A DNA stretch of 63,494 bases from Opitutia bacterium (GTDB lineage: Bacteria > Verrucomicrobiota > Verrucomicrobiia > Opitutales > Opitutaceae): positions 1 to 63,494 of the forward strand of contig CANJCM010000018.1 of assembly GCA_947472765.1 (NCBI GenBank). The letters are read 5' to 3'. A model generated the notes under the pieces. That model searched no databases. It was not told where the DNA came from and saw nothing but the letters and a program-made list of their open reading frames with translations. Shown piece by piece: positions 1-8,291 of this stretch. The position numbers and the translations under genes are program-made. The stretch's first letter is position 1; every line of letters starts with the position of its first letter.

Positions 1-46
1 CGCTCACGCCCGCATGGCGGACTGGCTCAACCGGCAGACCTTATGA
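1..46 (+). CDS. 3' end of a toxin-like gene (partial)
   Basis: Only the last 14 codons are inside the window, reading AHARMADWLNRQTL and ending in TGA at 44-46. The stop overlaps the ATG of the downstream helix-turn-helix gene (ATGA, 43-46), which indicates translational coupling. A short toxin of the RelE/HigB (Gp49-like) type followed by an overlapping XRE antitoxin is a common arrangement, and a C-terminal Ala/Arg-rich helix would fit. The identity rests on this context alone, because no catalytic part of the protein is visible. Confidence 0.45.
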   Translation, partial: AHARMADWLNRQTL

Positions 47-408
47 AAAAGACCAACTTCGATCGTTATCTGGAGCAGCAACTGCGCGACCCGGTCTTTG
101 CCGCGCGCTTCAAACGCGCGGGGCAGGCCTGGGACGTGGCGCTGCAGATCGCCGCGCTCCGGGAACAGGCCGGCCTCTCCCAGCAGGAGCTCGCCGCCCT
201 GCTCAAGACTTCCCAGCAGCAGATCAGCCGCCTCGAATCTCCCGGCTACGAGGGGCACTCCTTGAGCATGCTGCGGCGGGTCGCGTCGGCCCTGCATGCC
301 CGGGTCCGCGTGACGCTTGAGCCAGAGGATGACTCCCTCAGCGTGGCGGAGGCGCCGGCGCCATATGGCGCCAAGCGTGGGACGAAGAAGCCGGGGCGTC
401 GCCAGTAG
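43..408 (+). CDS. XRE-family HTH protein, probable antitoxin
   Basis: This 121-residue protein has a Cro/CI-type helix-turn-helix at about residues 34-88, with the typical LREQAGLSQQELAALL helix pair, QQQISRLE recognition helix and a hydrophobic third helix. The N-terminus (residues 1-30) looks like the extra helix found in HigA-type antitoxins, and the C-terminus is a short basic tail. It starts 4 nt inside the preceding partial gene, as antitoxins of toxin-first modules do. It probably binds the toxin and autoregulates the pair's promoter, which lies outside the window. A stand-alone regulator is the alternative. Confidence 0.75.
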   Translation: MKKTNFDRYLEQQLRDPVFAARFKRAGQAWDVALQIAALREQAGLSQQELAALLKTSQQQISRLESPGYEGHSLSMLRRVASALHARVRVTLEPEDDSLSVAEAPAPYGAKRGTKKPGRRQ

Positions 409-1247
409 TCCCAACACACCTCGCCCTTCGGGCACCCCTTCCGGCCGGAACGATGCAGTGGAACGAAATCGGCGTGCCCTCCATGGTAGGCGGATCGTTC
501 AGACTTCAGTTCGCGCTCCTCTCAAAGAGCAATCCATGAAGGGACGGTGCCCCCACCGTCCAAGGAAGGCGCAAAACGGGTCCGCCCCATGTCATCTTGG
601 ACCAGTTCCCGCCCCTTCCCCTGCTCCCTCTCCGACTGATTTCGATCCGGATAAATTCATCCTGCTCCATCCTGCTCATCCTGTCCAAATTGGTCTGAGC
701 GGAATTGATCATGAAGGTATCCAGAGCGATCGGCGACCACGGGAGCATGGATTCTTCGCTGCGCTCAGCATGACAAACCAGGGATGGGACACGGATGGAC
801 CCGGATTCGGAGGCGGCATCCGCGCCGGTTCATCGGTGTGCATCGGTGGCCATCTGTGGTTCGACCGGGTTTGGACGGTGGGGGCACCGTCCCTCCATGG
901 ATTGGGCTCTTCGACAGAAGAGGCCCGCCGGCGAGCCGTTCGACGCGGCTCACGGCCTAAACCCCGCGATGGCTTGAGGCCTTGAGCCTGCCGAAAGGCG
1001 CCGGCCCTACGGTCAACGGCTCTGCATCTGTGTCCATTTGTGTCCATCTGTGGTTCAACTTCCGGCCGCGTTTGCACCTTCCCGCCTTGGCGGCTTTGCG
1101 CTTCAACGCCGGGTCACGCCGGGCGTGGATTAACTCGACTTTCGACGGGTGCGCCGTCTGCTTCCGACGTCTACCCCCCGCCGGCATTGAGTGTTCGTCG
1201 AGTTATCCCACCCCCATGGAAAAGACAGTCAGGGCACGCGCATCATC
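409..1247. other. Repeat-rich gene-free spacer
   Basis: These 839 bases contain no credible gene. The open frames on both strands are short and arise from repeat sequence. The spacer carries a stem-loop around a GGGACGGTGCCCCCACCGTC core (541-560), one copy of the long direct repeat (743-1013), and phrases such as TGTGTCCATCTGTGGTTCAA (1039-1058) and GGCGGCTTTGCGCTTCAAC (1090-1108) that recur near 3340 and 3550. A promoter for the downstream isomerase-cytochrome pair should lie in the last 200 bases, but I could not pick one with confidence. Confidence 0.7.
743..1013 (+). repeat. Long intergenic direct repeat, copy 1
   Basis: This block of about 270 bases recurs in the same orientation at 3241-3508. 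Both copies hold, in the same order, GATTCTTCGCTGCGCTCAG, a GCATCCGCGCCGGT module, a CCATCTGTGGTTC phrase, the stem-loop ACGGTGGGGGCACCGT, and GAGCCTGCCGAAAGGCGCCG. Differences are scattered substitutions and short indels. The two copies flank the isomerase-cytochrome c gene pair. Confidence 0.85.
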
Positions 1248-2192
1248 ATGATCTCCAGACGTAATTTTGTCCGCGCTGCAGTCGGTGGCTTGGCGGCGGC
1301 GGCCCTGCCCCGGCACGCCTTCGGCATGGAGGCGGCGTTCGACCGCAACGCGCGGATCGGCGGACTCGATTTCGGGGTGCAGACTTTCAGCTTCAATGGT
1401 CTGCCGAACGGCGACGCCCGCATTCCCACCATCATCAAATGTATGCACCAGGTGGGGATCACGGCGTGCGGGATCCAATCCGGACACGTGGAGCCTCCCG
1501 GCCGGACTGAAACCGGCTGGTGGATTACCGATCGCAACCTTCCGGGCATGCGCGAATCCCGCGAGCGGGCGCGCCAATGGCGCCTGACTGTGCCGTCCAG
1601 CTATTATACCGACCTGCGCAGCCGGTTCGAGGCCGAGGGTTGCCGCATCGACTACTTCGGGATGAATTTCAACGAGACGTTTACCGATGCGGAGCGCGAG
1701 GCGGAGTTGAAGGCGGCCAAGGCGCTCGGCGTGAAGGCCTGTTACGCGTCCATCCGTCTCGACGAATGCGCGCGGCTGGTTCCGTTCGTGCAGGCCCACC
1801 AGGTGCGAATCGCGATGCACAATCACAACAACATCCACGATCCGCAGGAGTTCGGAACCGCCGAGAGTTTGGAGAAGGCGCTGGCGATGTCCGAATACTT
1901 CATGGTCTCGCTCGACATCGGCCATTTCACCGCGGGGAATAACGACTCCATTGCCTTCATCCGGAAGCATCACGACCGGATCCTCAACGTGCACCTCCGC
2001 GATCGGAGAAAGAACAACGGTCCGAACACGCGTTTCGGCGAGGGTGACGCGCCGCTGGCCGAGGTGATGCGCTTAATCCGGGACGAAAAATACCCGATCG
2101 ATTGCTTCGTGGAGTACGAGTACGGGACCTTGCGAACGCCGGTGGACGAAGTGAACGCCTGTTTCGACTACTGCCGGTCGGTGCTCACATGA
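1248..2192 (+). CDS. Tat-exported sugar phosphate isomerase/epimerase-like TIM barrel
   Basis: This 314-residue protein belongs to the xylose isomerase-like TIM-barrel group. It starts with a twin-arginine signal (SRRNFV at residues 3-8, then an Ala-rich hydrophobic stretch ending near residue 27), so export across the inner membrane is predicted. Barrel strands carry the usual polar residues: AMHNHNN, SLDIGHF, NVHLRDRR and CFVEYEYG, which would place His, Asp and Glu at a divalent-metal site. ATG 1248 was chosen because it begins the Tat signal; an upstream in-frame ATG at 1191 would add 19 unrelated residues. Its stop overlaps the start of the cytochrome c gene by 4 nt. The substrate cannot be told from sequence. 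Confidence 0.85.
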   Translation: MISRRNFVRAAVGGLAAAALPRHAFGMEAAFDRNARIGGLDFGVQTFSFNGLPNGDARIPTIIKCMHQVGITACGIQSGHVEPPGRTETGWWITDRNLPGMRESRERARQWRLTVPSSYYTDLRSRFEAEGCRIDYFGMNFNETFTDAEREAELKAAKALGVKACYASIRLDECARLVPFVQAHQVRIAMHNHNNIHDPQEFGTAESLEKALAMSEYFMVSLDIGHFTAGNNDSIAFIRKHHDRILNVHLRDRRKNNGPNTRFGEGDAPLAEVMRLIRDEKYPIDCFVEYEYGTLRTPVDEVNACFDYCRSVLT

Positions 2193-2866
2193 GATTCCAA
2201 AGTCTGGGAATTCTCGGCGTGATCCTGGCCCTCGGCAGCCAGAGCCTCCGGGCGCAGGCCACGAGCGCGAACGACGCGGCGATGGCCTTGGAGCCGAATG
2301 CCGCCGTCCTTGAACGCGGCAAGGCGATCTTCCGCCTGAACGAATGCAATTACTGCCACGGGATTGATCTCACCCGTGCTCCCCGCGGCGCGCGCGCCGA
2401 TTTGAAGCATAGTCCCCTGGTCGGGGCGGATGAGAACGGCAACCTCATCGGCCTGGCCGTCCTCAACGGCCTGCCGATGTCCCAGACCTCGATGCCGCGA
2501 TTTGGCGACGTGATTACACCGGATCAACTGGTCGACCTCGCGGCTTACATTCACTTCCAGCGCCAGGCCGAGCGCTACAAGGAATTGACGGCCCTGCCGG
2601 ATCGCCCGGGCGATCGTGAGGAGGGCAAGGCGTATTTCAATGGGACGGGTCAGTGCACCACGTGTCATTCCCCGGCGGAAATCGCCGGGGCCGTGAAGAA
2701 ACTCGCCGCGCCGGCATTGAAAGAGAACACGCTGCGCCCGACGGCCCCCGCGGCGGCGAACCCGCGATTCGATGAGGGTTACCGCGCCCACCGGAAAATG
2801 GTGGAGCGCATCACCGACGACGAGTTTTTGAATCTGCTGGCGTATCTGAATTCGTTGCGACCGTGA
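2189..2866 (+). CDS. Exported di-heme cytochrome c
   Basis: This 225-residue protein has a cleavable signal peptide (about residues 1-23) and two c-type heme motifs: CNYCH at residues 53-57 and CTTCH at 156-160. MPRF around residue 102 could supply a Met axial ligand to the first heme. The product should be a periplasmic electron carrier with two class I-like domains. Its ATG lies inside the end of the isomerase gene (ATGA), so the two are translated together. Similar pairings of exported TIM-barrel proteins with small cytochromes suggest a periplasmic sugar oxidation route, but no dehydrogenase is present in the window. Confidence 0.88.
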   Translation: MRFQSLGILGVILALGSQSLRAQATSANDAAMALEPNAAVLERGKAIFRLNECNYCHGIDLTRAPRGARADLKHSPLVGADENGNLIGLAVLNGLPMSQTSMPRFGDVITPDQLVDLAAYIHFQRQAERYKELTALPDRPGDREEGKAYFNGTGQCTTCHSPAEIAGAVKKLAAPALKENTLRPTAPAAANPRFDEGYRAHRKMVERITDDEFLNLLAYLNSLRP

Positions 2867-2894
2867 GCAGCCCCGAGCGGCCGTCGATTCAGGT

Positions 2895-2971
2895 GTAGCC
2901 CTGCCCGTGAGGACAGGGACCGCTTCATTGCTCCGCTTCCCAGTCGTCCCGCTGTTCACGCAGCGGGCTAC
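2895..2971 (+). repeat. Double stem-loop intergenic element, copy 1
   Basis: The unit begins with GTAGCCCTGCCCGTGAGG and ends with GCAGCGGGCTAC, so both ends carry GTAGCCC in opposite orientations. Each half can fold by itself (CCCTG with CAGGG, and CCCGCTG with CAGCGGG). A second copy of similar size lies in the reverse orientation at 10402-10477. Confidence 0.8.
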
Positions 2972-3059
2972 ACGGAAGTGGTTCGTCTATCCACAGGAGC
3001 GAGGAGGAATTTTCCCTCGGCTGCCATTGAACCAACGATGGCCGTGGCCGCGTTTGATT

Positions 3060-3127
3060 CCGTGCATTCTGTGCGCTCCGTGGTCCAAACCTCCGGACTT
3101 TTACCACAGAGTGCACTGAGTGCACGG
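3060..3127. repeat. Imperfect 25-bp inverted repeat
   Basis: The arm 3060-3084 (CCGTGCATTCTGTGCGCTCC then GTGGT) is matched by the reverse complement of 3103-3127 with about five mismatches, leaving an 18-base loop. No gene overlaps it. It has the look of a widespread intergenic palindrome rather than a terminator, as no T-run follows. Confidence 0.7.
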
Positions 3128-3240
3128 AGCGAAACCACACTTGGAAGTAGGAGCTTTGCTTCCCGATCTCCCCGGCCTTCCTGTTCAAAGCTCGAAATCT
3201 GCGGGCTGGGGAACAAGCAAAGTCGTGGTTAAGGCAGCGT

Positions 3241-3508
3241 GAGCATGGATTCTTCGCTGCGCTCAGAATGACAAACAAGGGAGGGGGCAGGTACGGACAC
3301 GGATTCGGCGGCAGCATCCGCGCCGGTCATCTGGGTGCATCGGTGTCCATCTGTGGTTCAACCGGGTTTGGACGGTGGGGGCACCGTCCCTCCATGGACT
3401 AGGCTTTGGATGAGAAAGGCCCGGCGACGAGCCGTTCGACGCCGCTCACGGCCTGAACCCCGCGTTGGCTTGAGGCCTTGAGCCTGCCGAAAGGCGCCGG
3501 CCCTATAC
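3241..3508 (+). repeat. Long intergenic direct repeat, copy 2
   Basis: This is the second copy of the block at 743-1013, in the same orientation and with the modules in the same order. Together the two copies bracket the 1.6-kb isomerase-cytochrome c pair. Confidence 0.85.
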
Positions 3509-3577
3509 TCAAGAGGCCGTTCCGTCCGGGGCTTTGAACCTTTGCCTCTTCGCGGCTTTGCGCTTCAACTCCGTCCC

Positions 3578-3919
3578 ATGGCCAAGACCATTTTTCAGAA
3601 GATCATCGATCGCGAGATTCCCGCCAAAATCGAACACGAGGATGAGCACTGCGTCGTGCTGCACGACGTTAACCCCCAGGCGCCGGTTCACCTGCTGATT
3701 ATTCCGAAGCAGCACATCGCGCGCGTCGGCGAGGCCGGGCCCGGTGACCAGGCGATCCTTGGCCATCTGCTGCTCGTCGCGGGCCGGCTGGCTCGCAAGC
3801 TCGGCCTCGACGGCGGTTTTCGCCTCGTGATTAACAACGGCAAGGACGGCGGTGAAAGCGTTCCGCACCTGCATGTTCACCTGCTGGCGCGGCGCCAGCT
3901 CGCCTGGCCTCCGGGTTAG
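3578..3919 (+). CDS. HIT-family nucleotide hydrolase/transferase
   Basis: This 113-residue protein matches the Hint branch of the histidine triad family in length and motif order. FQKIIDREIPAKIEHEDE opens the fold, and the triad HLHVHLL near the C-terminus supplies the nucleophilic histidine, followed by the usual GR-like and WPPG ending (RRQLAWPPG). The family hydrolyses purine nucleoside phosphoramidates and acyl-AMP in the cytosol. ATG 3578 gives the standard MAKTIF start; an upstream ATG at 3542 would translate intergenic repeat. The gene stands alone on the plus strand, convergent with the secreted protein gene. Confidence 0.92.
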   Translation: MAKTIFQKIIDREIPAKIEHEDEHCVVLHDVNPQAPVHLLIIPKQHIARVGEAGPGDQAILGHLLLVAGRLARKLGLDGGFRLVINNGKDGGESVPHLHVHLLARRQLAWPPG

Positions 3920-3948
3920 AGCGGGTTAAAGAATGCCGTAGCCATATT

Positions 3949-4020
3949 TGGGCGTGCACGAGGCACGCCCCTACACGAAATGACAATCGATGTCGGGGCG
4001 CGCACGAGGCGCGCCCCGAC
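3949..4020 (+). repeat. Paired GC-rich stem-loops (GGGCGTGC family)
   Basis: Two stem-loops in tandem read GGGCGTGCACGAGGCACGCC (3960 region) and GGGGCGCGCACGAGGCGCGC followed by CCC (3995-4017), joined by about 25 bases. A variant pair is found at 11301-11380. The block lies between two convergent genes, but lacks T-runs, so a terminator role is only possible. Confidence 0.7.
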
Positions 4021-4108
4021 GAAGGCGGAAGCGGTCCGCTCAGCGCGGCCGCCTCGAGGAAAACGGGGGCGAGATCGCGGCGGAGATCGTCCGCCCCGCC
4101 CGTTGACC

Positions 4109-5470
4109 TCACTTGCTCGGCAATCCGAGCGGAGAGGTCGGCGAATAGTTGCCGCTGAACTCGGTCTTGGTGCCGTCCGACATCGTCAACGAATAGGAAT
4201 ACGTCCCGGTCGTGTCCGTGCTCCGGTTCACCGTCATCGCGAGCGTCTTCGGCAGCGCCGGATTGGAGGTCGGCCCGATGTTCAACGTCGTGGCTCCGAA
4301 GCCCCCGACGCTCGTGGCGATCGTGTTGTAGTTCATCGTCAGCGTGAACGTGTTGTTGTTGTTCGACAGCACGTAGGTGTAGGTCCCTGAGATCGTGGCT
4401 TGCACCGTGAAGCCCGACGAAGTCGTATTGGAGGTCACTGTCCAAGTCCCGGAGTTTCCACCCGAGAATTTCCAGGTGACGCCGACGGTGCCGTTGAGAC
4501 TGATCGGGCTGTTGGTGCCGGCGATCAGGTCCTGAAAATTCGCATTGAACGAACCGGAGCTCGCTCCGGTGTTGCCGTTGGTGATCGCGGTGCCGTCGAT
4601 CTGCAGCGAGCCGGTGGTGCCGCCGGTGAACGTGACCGTTCCGGCAACCGTGCTGCGCGTGATATTGCTGCCGTCGGAGCGAATGTTCGAGACCGTCGTG
4701 ATCTTCGTCAGCGTGGTCCCCGTACCCGACGTGACGTCGATCGCCACATTGTTGGCTTGGGCGAGATTGCCGCCGGCGAGGAGCACCGCTCCCGAATCGA
4801 GCGAGAACGTGGATCCCGCCCCGAATTGCAGCACCGGCGTAGCGCTGCCGGTGGCCTTGATGTCGTAGAGGATCGCGCGCTCCACCACGTTCGTGTTCGG
4901 CGCAAAAATCCCGGTCAGGCCGGCGGAACCGCCGAAACGAGTGTTGCCCGCGCGAATGCGGCCGATGGCCGGGCCGGAGACCTGCAGCAATTGGACGTCC
5001 GCGACGCCGTCATAGACTTCGCCCGTCTTGAACAGCGCCTGGTTCACCGCCGTGGCCGAACCCACGGTGAAAATCGTCACGTAGGTGTTCGCGGTGTTGC
5101 CGGCGACGGTGACGGTCGGGCGGCCCGTCACATAGCTCACCGACGGCTGGTTGTACTTCGACGGGGGCGCGGCGGGCACGAAGGTCGAGGCATCGAGCGC
5201 GATCGTCACCTGGCCCGGTCCGGAAAATTCCACCTGCACGATGTCCCCGTTCGGATCGAGAAAGGAACAGCGCAGGACCTGGTTGGGATCGGCCTGCATC
5301 GTCGCCGTCTGACCCGTGAGCAGGACCTGATCGTAGATCAGGCCGTCCGGATTCGTCAGGTTCGGATAGACCGTCCCGGAGCCACTGACGAGGTTGGTCT
5401 GGGCGGAAGCCACGCCGAGGAGGGCGCAGCTGAGCAGGAAGGAAGGCAGGAGACGGCGGAACGTGTTCAT
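4109..5470 (-). CDS. Secreted beta-rich protein of unknown function
   Basis: This 453-residue protein has a clear signal peptide (residues 1-24, cleavage near ASA-Q) and no membrane segment after it. The mature part is rich in Ser, Thr, Gly and Asn with alternating hydrophobic residues, as in extracellular beta-sandwich or beta-helix proteins. The N-terminal half speaks of a surface or fibre-like domain, while the last 150 residues form short repeating strands (GTWTVTS, GTYTYVL, GTYSYSL). No catalytic motif, lipobox, PEP-CTERM or autotransporter barrel was seen. It is transcribed alone and its stop faces the HIT gene. I do not recognise a function. Confidence 0.75.
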   Translation of the reverse strand: MNTFRRLLPSFLLSCALLGVASAQTNLVSGSGTVYPNLTNPDGLIYDQVLLTGQTATMQADPNQVLRCSFLDPNGDIVQVEFSGPGQVTIALDASTFVPAAPPSKYNQPSVSYVTGRPTVTVAGNTANTYVTIFTVGSATAVNQALFKTGEVYDGVADVQLLQVSGPAIGRIRAGNTRFGGSAGLTGIFAPNTNVVERAILYDIKATGSATPVLQFGAGSTFSLDSGAVLLAGGNLAQANNVAIDVTSGTGTTLTKITTVSNIRSDGSNITRSTVAGTVTFTGGTTGSLQIDGTAITNGNTGASSGSFNANFQDLIAGTNSPISLNGTVGVTWKFSGGNSGTWTVTSNTTSSGFTVQATISGTYTYVLSNNNNTFTLTMNYNTIATSVGGFGATTLNIGPTSNPALPKTLAMTVNRSTDTTGTYSYSLTMSDGTKTEFSGNYSPTSPLGLPSK

Positions 5471-5589
5471 GGTGGAAGTGCGAAGGTGTCTGGCTGAGTA
5501 GGCCTGAAAGCAGGCGGACCGCGGGGGAACTCAATCCCCAACCACCGACCTACGCACGTATGCGTATCCAGCGATGGCACACGCCGCTC

Positions 5590-6711
5590 TCAGCGGGCCT
5601 CGAACGCGCCATCGGCGCGTTTCACAATCCGCCGCTTGAGCTCGAGCATCATCAAGGTCGCAGAGAGCGAAGCCGACGTGGCGCCGGTGAGGGCCGTGAT
5701 CGCATCCGGCACCAGGATCGCCCCACCCCGAAAGCAATCGAGGATCTGCTGTTCCTCCGGGGTCAATCCTCCGGCCCCCGTCGCGACTTCCGATGACTTC
5801 TCCGGGATGGCGAGCGGACGAAGGCCATCGAGGTAGTTCAATTCGGAGAGCAGGTCGTCGAGGCTTGTCAGCAACGTTGCGCCGTCGCGGATGAGCTGAT
5901 GACAGCCCGCGCTCGTGTTTTGATCGATTCGCCCCGGAACGGCGAAAATCAGGCGGCCCTGTTCGCCGGCGAACCGCGCGGTGATCATCGCGCCGCCATC
6001 GACATCACTTTCCACCACGATGATCGCCTCGCACATGCCCGCGACGATCCGGTTGCGCATCGCGAACGATTGCCGATCCGCCCGGCGCCCGAAGGGAAAC
6101 TCGGAGAGGATTGCGCCCTCCGCCTCGATCCGGCGGTACAGGTCCAGGTTCTCCGGCGGATAGATTGAATCGATGCCGGTGCCCAGGACGCCGGCGGTCC
6201 GCCCGCCAGCCGCGAGTGCGCCTTCGTGAGCCGCCGTGTCGATGCCTCGCGCCAGTCCGCTCACGACGCAAAATCCAAGTCGCGCGAGTTCCGTCCCGAA
6301 CCGGCGTGCCACGGACTGGCCGTACAGGGTCGTGCGACGCGACCCCACGATCCCGATGTTCGGCAGCGCGAAGTCATACCGCCCGCGGCGATAAAGTCCG
6401 ATCGGCGGATCATGAATCTCCTTCAGCAATTTCGGATAGGCGGCATCGCTCGTCAGAAGGAAATCCGTCCCGCTCTTCGCCATCCGTTCCTCTTCCCGGC
6501 CGAGATCGAAGTGGCCGGCCCAGGCGGCGATCGTGTCCGCAATCAACGGGCCCACTCCCTTCACGGCCTCGAGCTGCCGTCGCGGCGCGGCGAACACGAG
6601 CCGCGGATCGCCGCCAAGTTCCTGAAGCAGCCGGTTAAGGGTCACCGGCCCAATGTTCGGCAGTGCATTCAGCACCAGCATCGCCTGCCGGGCAGTCATT
6701 TCGACGCTCAT
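5590..6711 (-). CDS. dprA: DNA processing protein DprA (Smf)
   Basis: The 373-residue product matches full-length DprA. An N-terminal SAM/HhH-like region (about 1-75) is followed by the Rossmann-like DprA domain with GIVGSRRTTLYGQ, SGLARGIDTAAHEGAL, GTGIDSIYPPEN and SEFPFG, and a C-terminal winged helix (about 310-373) with TPEEQQIL. In naturally competent bacteria DprA loads RecA on incoming single-stranded DNA in the cytosol. It is the last gene of a minus-strand series, 47 bp after the NAD(P)HX repair gene. No other competence genes are in the window, so uptake ability cannot be inferred. Confidence 0.95.
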   Translation of the reverse strand: MSVEMTARQAMLVLNALPNIGPVTLNRLLQELGGDPRLVFAAPRRQLEAVKGVGPLIADTIAAWAGHFDLGREEERMAKSGTDFLLTSDAAYPKLLKEIHDPPIGLYRRGRYDFALPNIGIVGSRRTTLYGQSVARRFGTELARLGFCVVSGLARGIDTAAHEGALAAGGRTAGVLGTGIDSIYPPENLDLYRRIEAEGAILSEFPFGRRADRQSFAMRNRIVAGMCEAIIVVESDVDGGAMITARFAGEQGRLIFAVPGRIDQNTSAGCHQLIRDGATLLTSLDDLLSELNYLDGLRPLAIPEKSSEVATGAGGLTPEEQQILDCFRGGAILVPDAITALTGATSASLSATLMMLELKRRIVKRADGAFEAR

Positions 6712-6758
6712 GCGCGAACGCTGGCGCCGCCGGCCCGTGCCGCCACTCCAATTGCCCC

Positions 6759-8291
6759 CTATTCGCGGGTGGAGCGCAGCGCCGCCGGCAGGTAGTCGAG
6801 CAACTCCGTCGTGCGTACCGCGACCTGCCCGCGCGCCCGGGCCAGCGCATCGGCCGCGAGCCCGTGCCAGACCACGCCGCGAACGGCCGCCAGCAGCGCG
6901 TCATCGGGCGACTGGGCGAGCAGCGTCCCAATGATTCCCGCCAGCAGATCGCCACTGCCGCCGCGGGCGAGCACGGGACCGCCAAAGGGACTGTAATAGC
7001 CGCCGCGTCCACTCAGCGTCACGCCGGTCAAACGGCCCTTGATCGCCACCACGGCCTCGCGGCCTGCAGGGGATCCATAGAAATCGTCGCCCTCGAGCAC
7101 GCGTTTCAATTCCCCGAGGTGAGGCGTCAGGATTCGCGGCGCCGTGCCCGCCCGCGCGATGTCCCATTGCAACGCATCCGCGTCGATCACCACCGGCACG
7201 GGCGAGGACTCCACGATCCCCACGGCCAGCGCGAGCGTCTCGGGTTCGCGGCCGAGACCGGGACCAATCACGAGCGCGGTGGCCCGTTCGAGCTTCGAAT
7301 CCAGCAGCGGCCGCCCCGCCACCGAGAGGCCGCCCTTCGCCGTCTCGGGCCAGCCCACCCACATCGCTTCGGGCGCTTGCGCGGCAAACGCCGGCGCCAG
7401 CGACGCCGGCACGAACGCCGTCACCAATCCGGCCCCACTGCGCAGCGCCGCGAGCACCGTCATCAGGATGGCCCCGGGATAATCCCGCGAGCCACCGACG
7501 ATGAACACATGTCCGTAGTCGCGCTTGTCCGAATCCGGATCGCGCAAGCGTGCGAGCGGCGCGAGCACGGCCGGGGTGAGCACGTTGAGCCGGCCCTCCG
7601 TCGTTTCCGGGCCGAAAAATCCGAGATCGAGATAGCGCAGCCGGCCCACGGACGCGGCGTTGAGCCCGTTCACCACCGGCGTCTTCACGCAACCCGTCGC
7701 ATAAGTGAAGTCGGCGCGGAACACGGTCGCATGCCGATCATCCTCCTCGCTGACCCCGCTCGGCCAGTCGACCGCGGCTCGCAGCCGGATCGACAGGGCG
7801 TTGACCCGGTTCGCGAGGGACGCGACCTCCGGCGGCAGCGGCGGCCGGAACTGGAAGCCGAAGACGCCGTCCAGCCCGATTGAATACTCGCCGGTCAGCG
7901 ACGCCCACTGATCCGCCGCGGGCCCGCGACTCACGACCCGTCCGCCGGCCGCGTGCACCAGTTCGCGCCAGGCCCGCGCCGCCAGCGGCCGGAGTTTTCG
8001 TTCCCCGAACGCGAAGACCACCTCGGCCCGGGCCCCGGGGAAGCGTTGGAGAATCGCCTGCGTCGCCAGCAACGCATCGCCGCCATTATGGCCCTTGCCG
8101 ACGAGCACGAGAATCGAACCGTCGGCGGGAAAGCCCCCGATCTCCTCGTAATCGAGCAGCACCGCGTCGGCGAGCGCCCGGCCGGCCCGCTGCATCGCCG
8201 GCCATTCGCGGGCTTCGTCCCCGCCGAAAAGCCGGGTTTCCAACGCGCGTGCTTCCTCACAGCCGACAATAGGATGGGCCCAGTGATTCAT
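6759..8291 (-). CDS. nnr: Bifunctional NAD(P)HX epimerase/dehydratase
   Basis: The 510-residue protein fuses an N-terminal NAD(P)H-hydrate epimerase (YjeF_N, about residues 1-215, with VLVGKGHNGGDALLA) to a C-terminal ADP/ATP-dependent dehydratase of the ribokinase fold (about 230-505, with FIVGGSRDYPGA, TPHLGELKR and GGSGDLLAGIIGTLLA). Together they repair hydrated NADH and NADPH. The ATG at 8291 overlaps the stop of the upstream membrane-protein gene by 4 nt (ATGA). The open frame continues upstream, but that part lies antisense-like across two well-supported genes in other frames and is not used. Confidence 0.94.
   Translation of the reverse strand: MNHWAHPIVGCEEARALETRLFGGDEAREWPAMQRAGRALADAVLLDYEEIGGFPADGSILVLVGKGHNGGDALLATQAILQRFPGARAEVVFAFGERKLRPLAARAWRELVHAAGGRVVSRGPAADQWASLTGEYSIGLDGVFGFQFRPPLPPEVASLANRVNALSIRLRAAVDWPSGVSEEDDRHATVFRADFTYATGCVKTPVVNGLNAASVGRLRYLDLGFFGPETTEGRLNVLTPAVLAPLARLRDPDSDKRDYGHVFIVGGSRDYPGAILMTVLAALRSGAGLVTAFVPASLAPAFAAQAPEAMWVGWPETAKGGLSVAGRPLLDSKLERATALVIGPGLGREPETLALAVGIVESSPVPVVIDADALQWDIARAGTAPRILTPHLGELKRVLEGDDFYGSPAGREAVVAIKGRLTGVTLSGRGGYYSPFGGPVLARGGSGDLLAGIIGTLLAQSPDDALLAAVRGVVWHGLAADALARARGQVAVRTTELLDYLPAALRSTRE

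Larger units (their letters stand above)
2867..3577. other. Repeat-rich gene-free spacer
   Basis: These 711 bases between the cytochrome c and HIT genes hold no credible gene. They are made almost wholly of recognisable elements: a double stem-loop unit (2895-2971) that recurs inverted at 10402-10477, an imperfect 25-bp inverted repeat (3060-3084 with 3103-3127), copy 2 of the long direct repeat (3241-3508), and a CGGCTTTGCGCTTCAAC phrase (3554-3570) just before the HIT start codon. Confidence 0.75.

Noticed and set aside
4400-5497. 365-codon plus-strand frame opposite the secreted protein gene
   Set aside because: Arg-rich composition and no domain, while the minus strand has a signal peptide and a coherent protein.
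5471-5589. Riboswitch (c-di-GMP type) before the secreted protein gene
   Set aside because: Some GC-rich stems exist, but the conserved riboswitch core sequences are absent.
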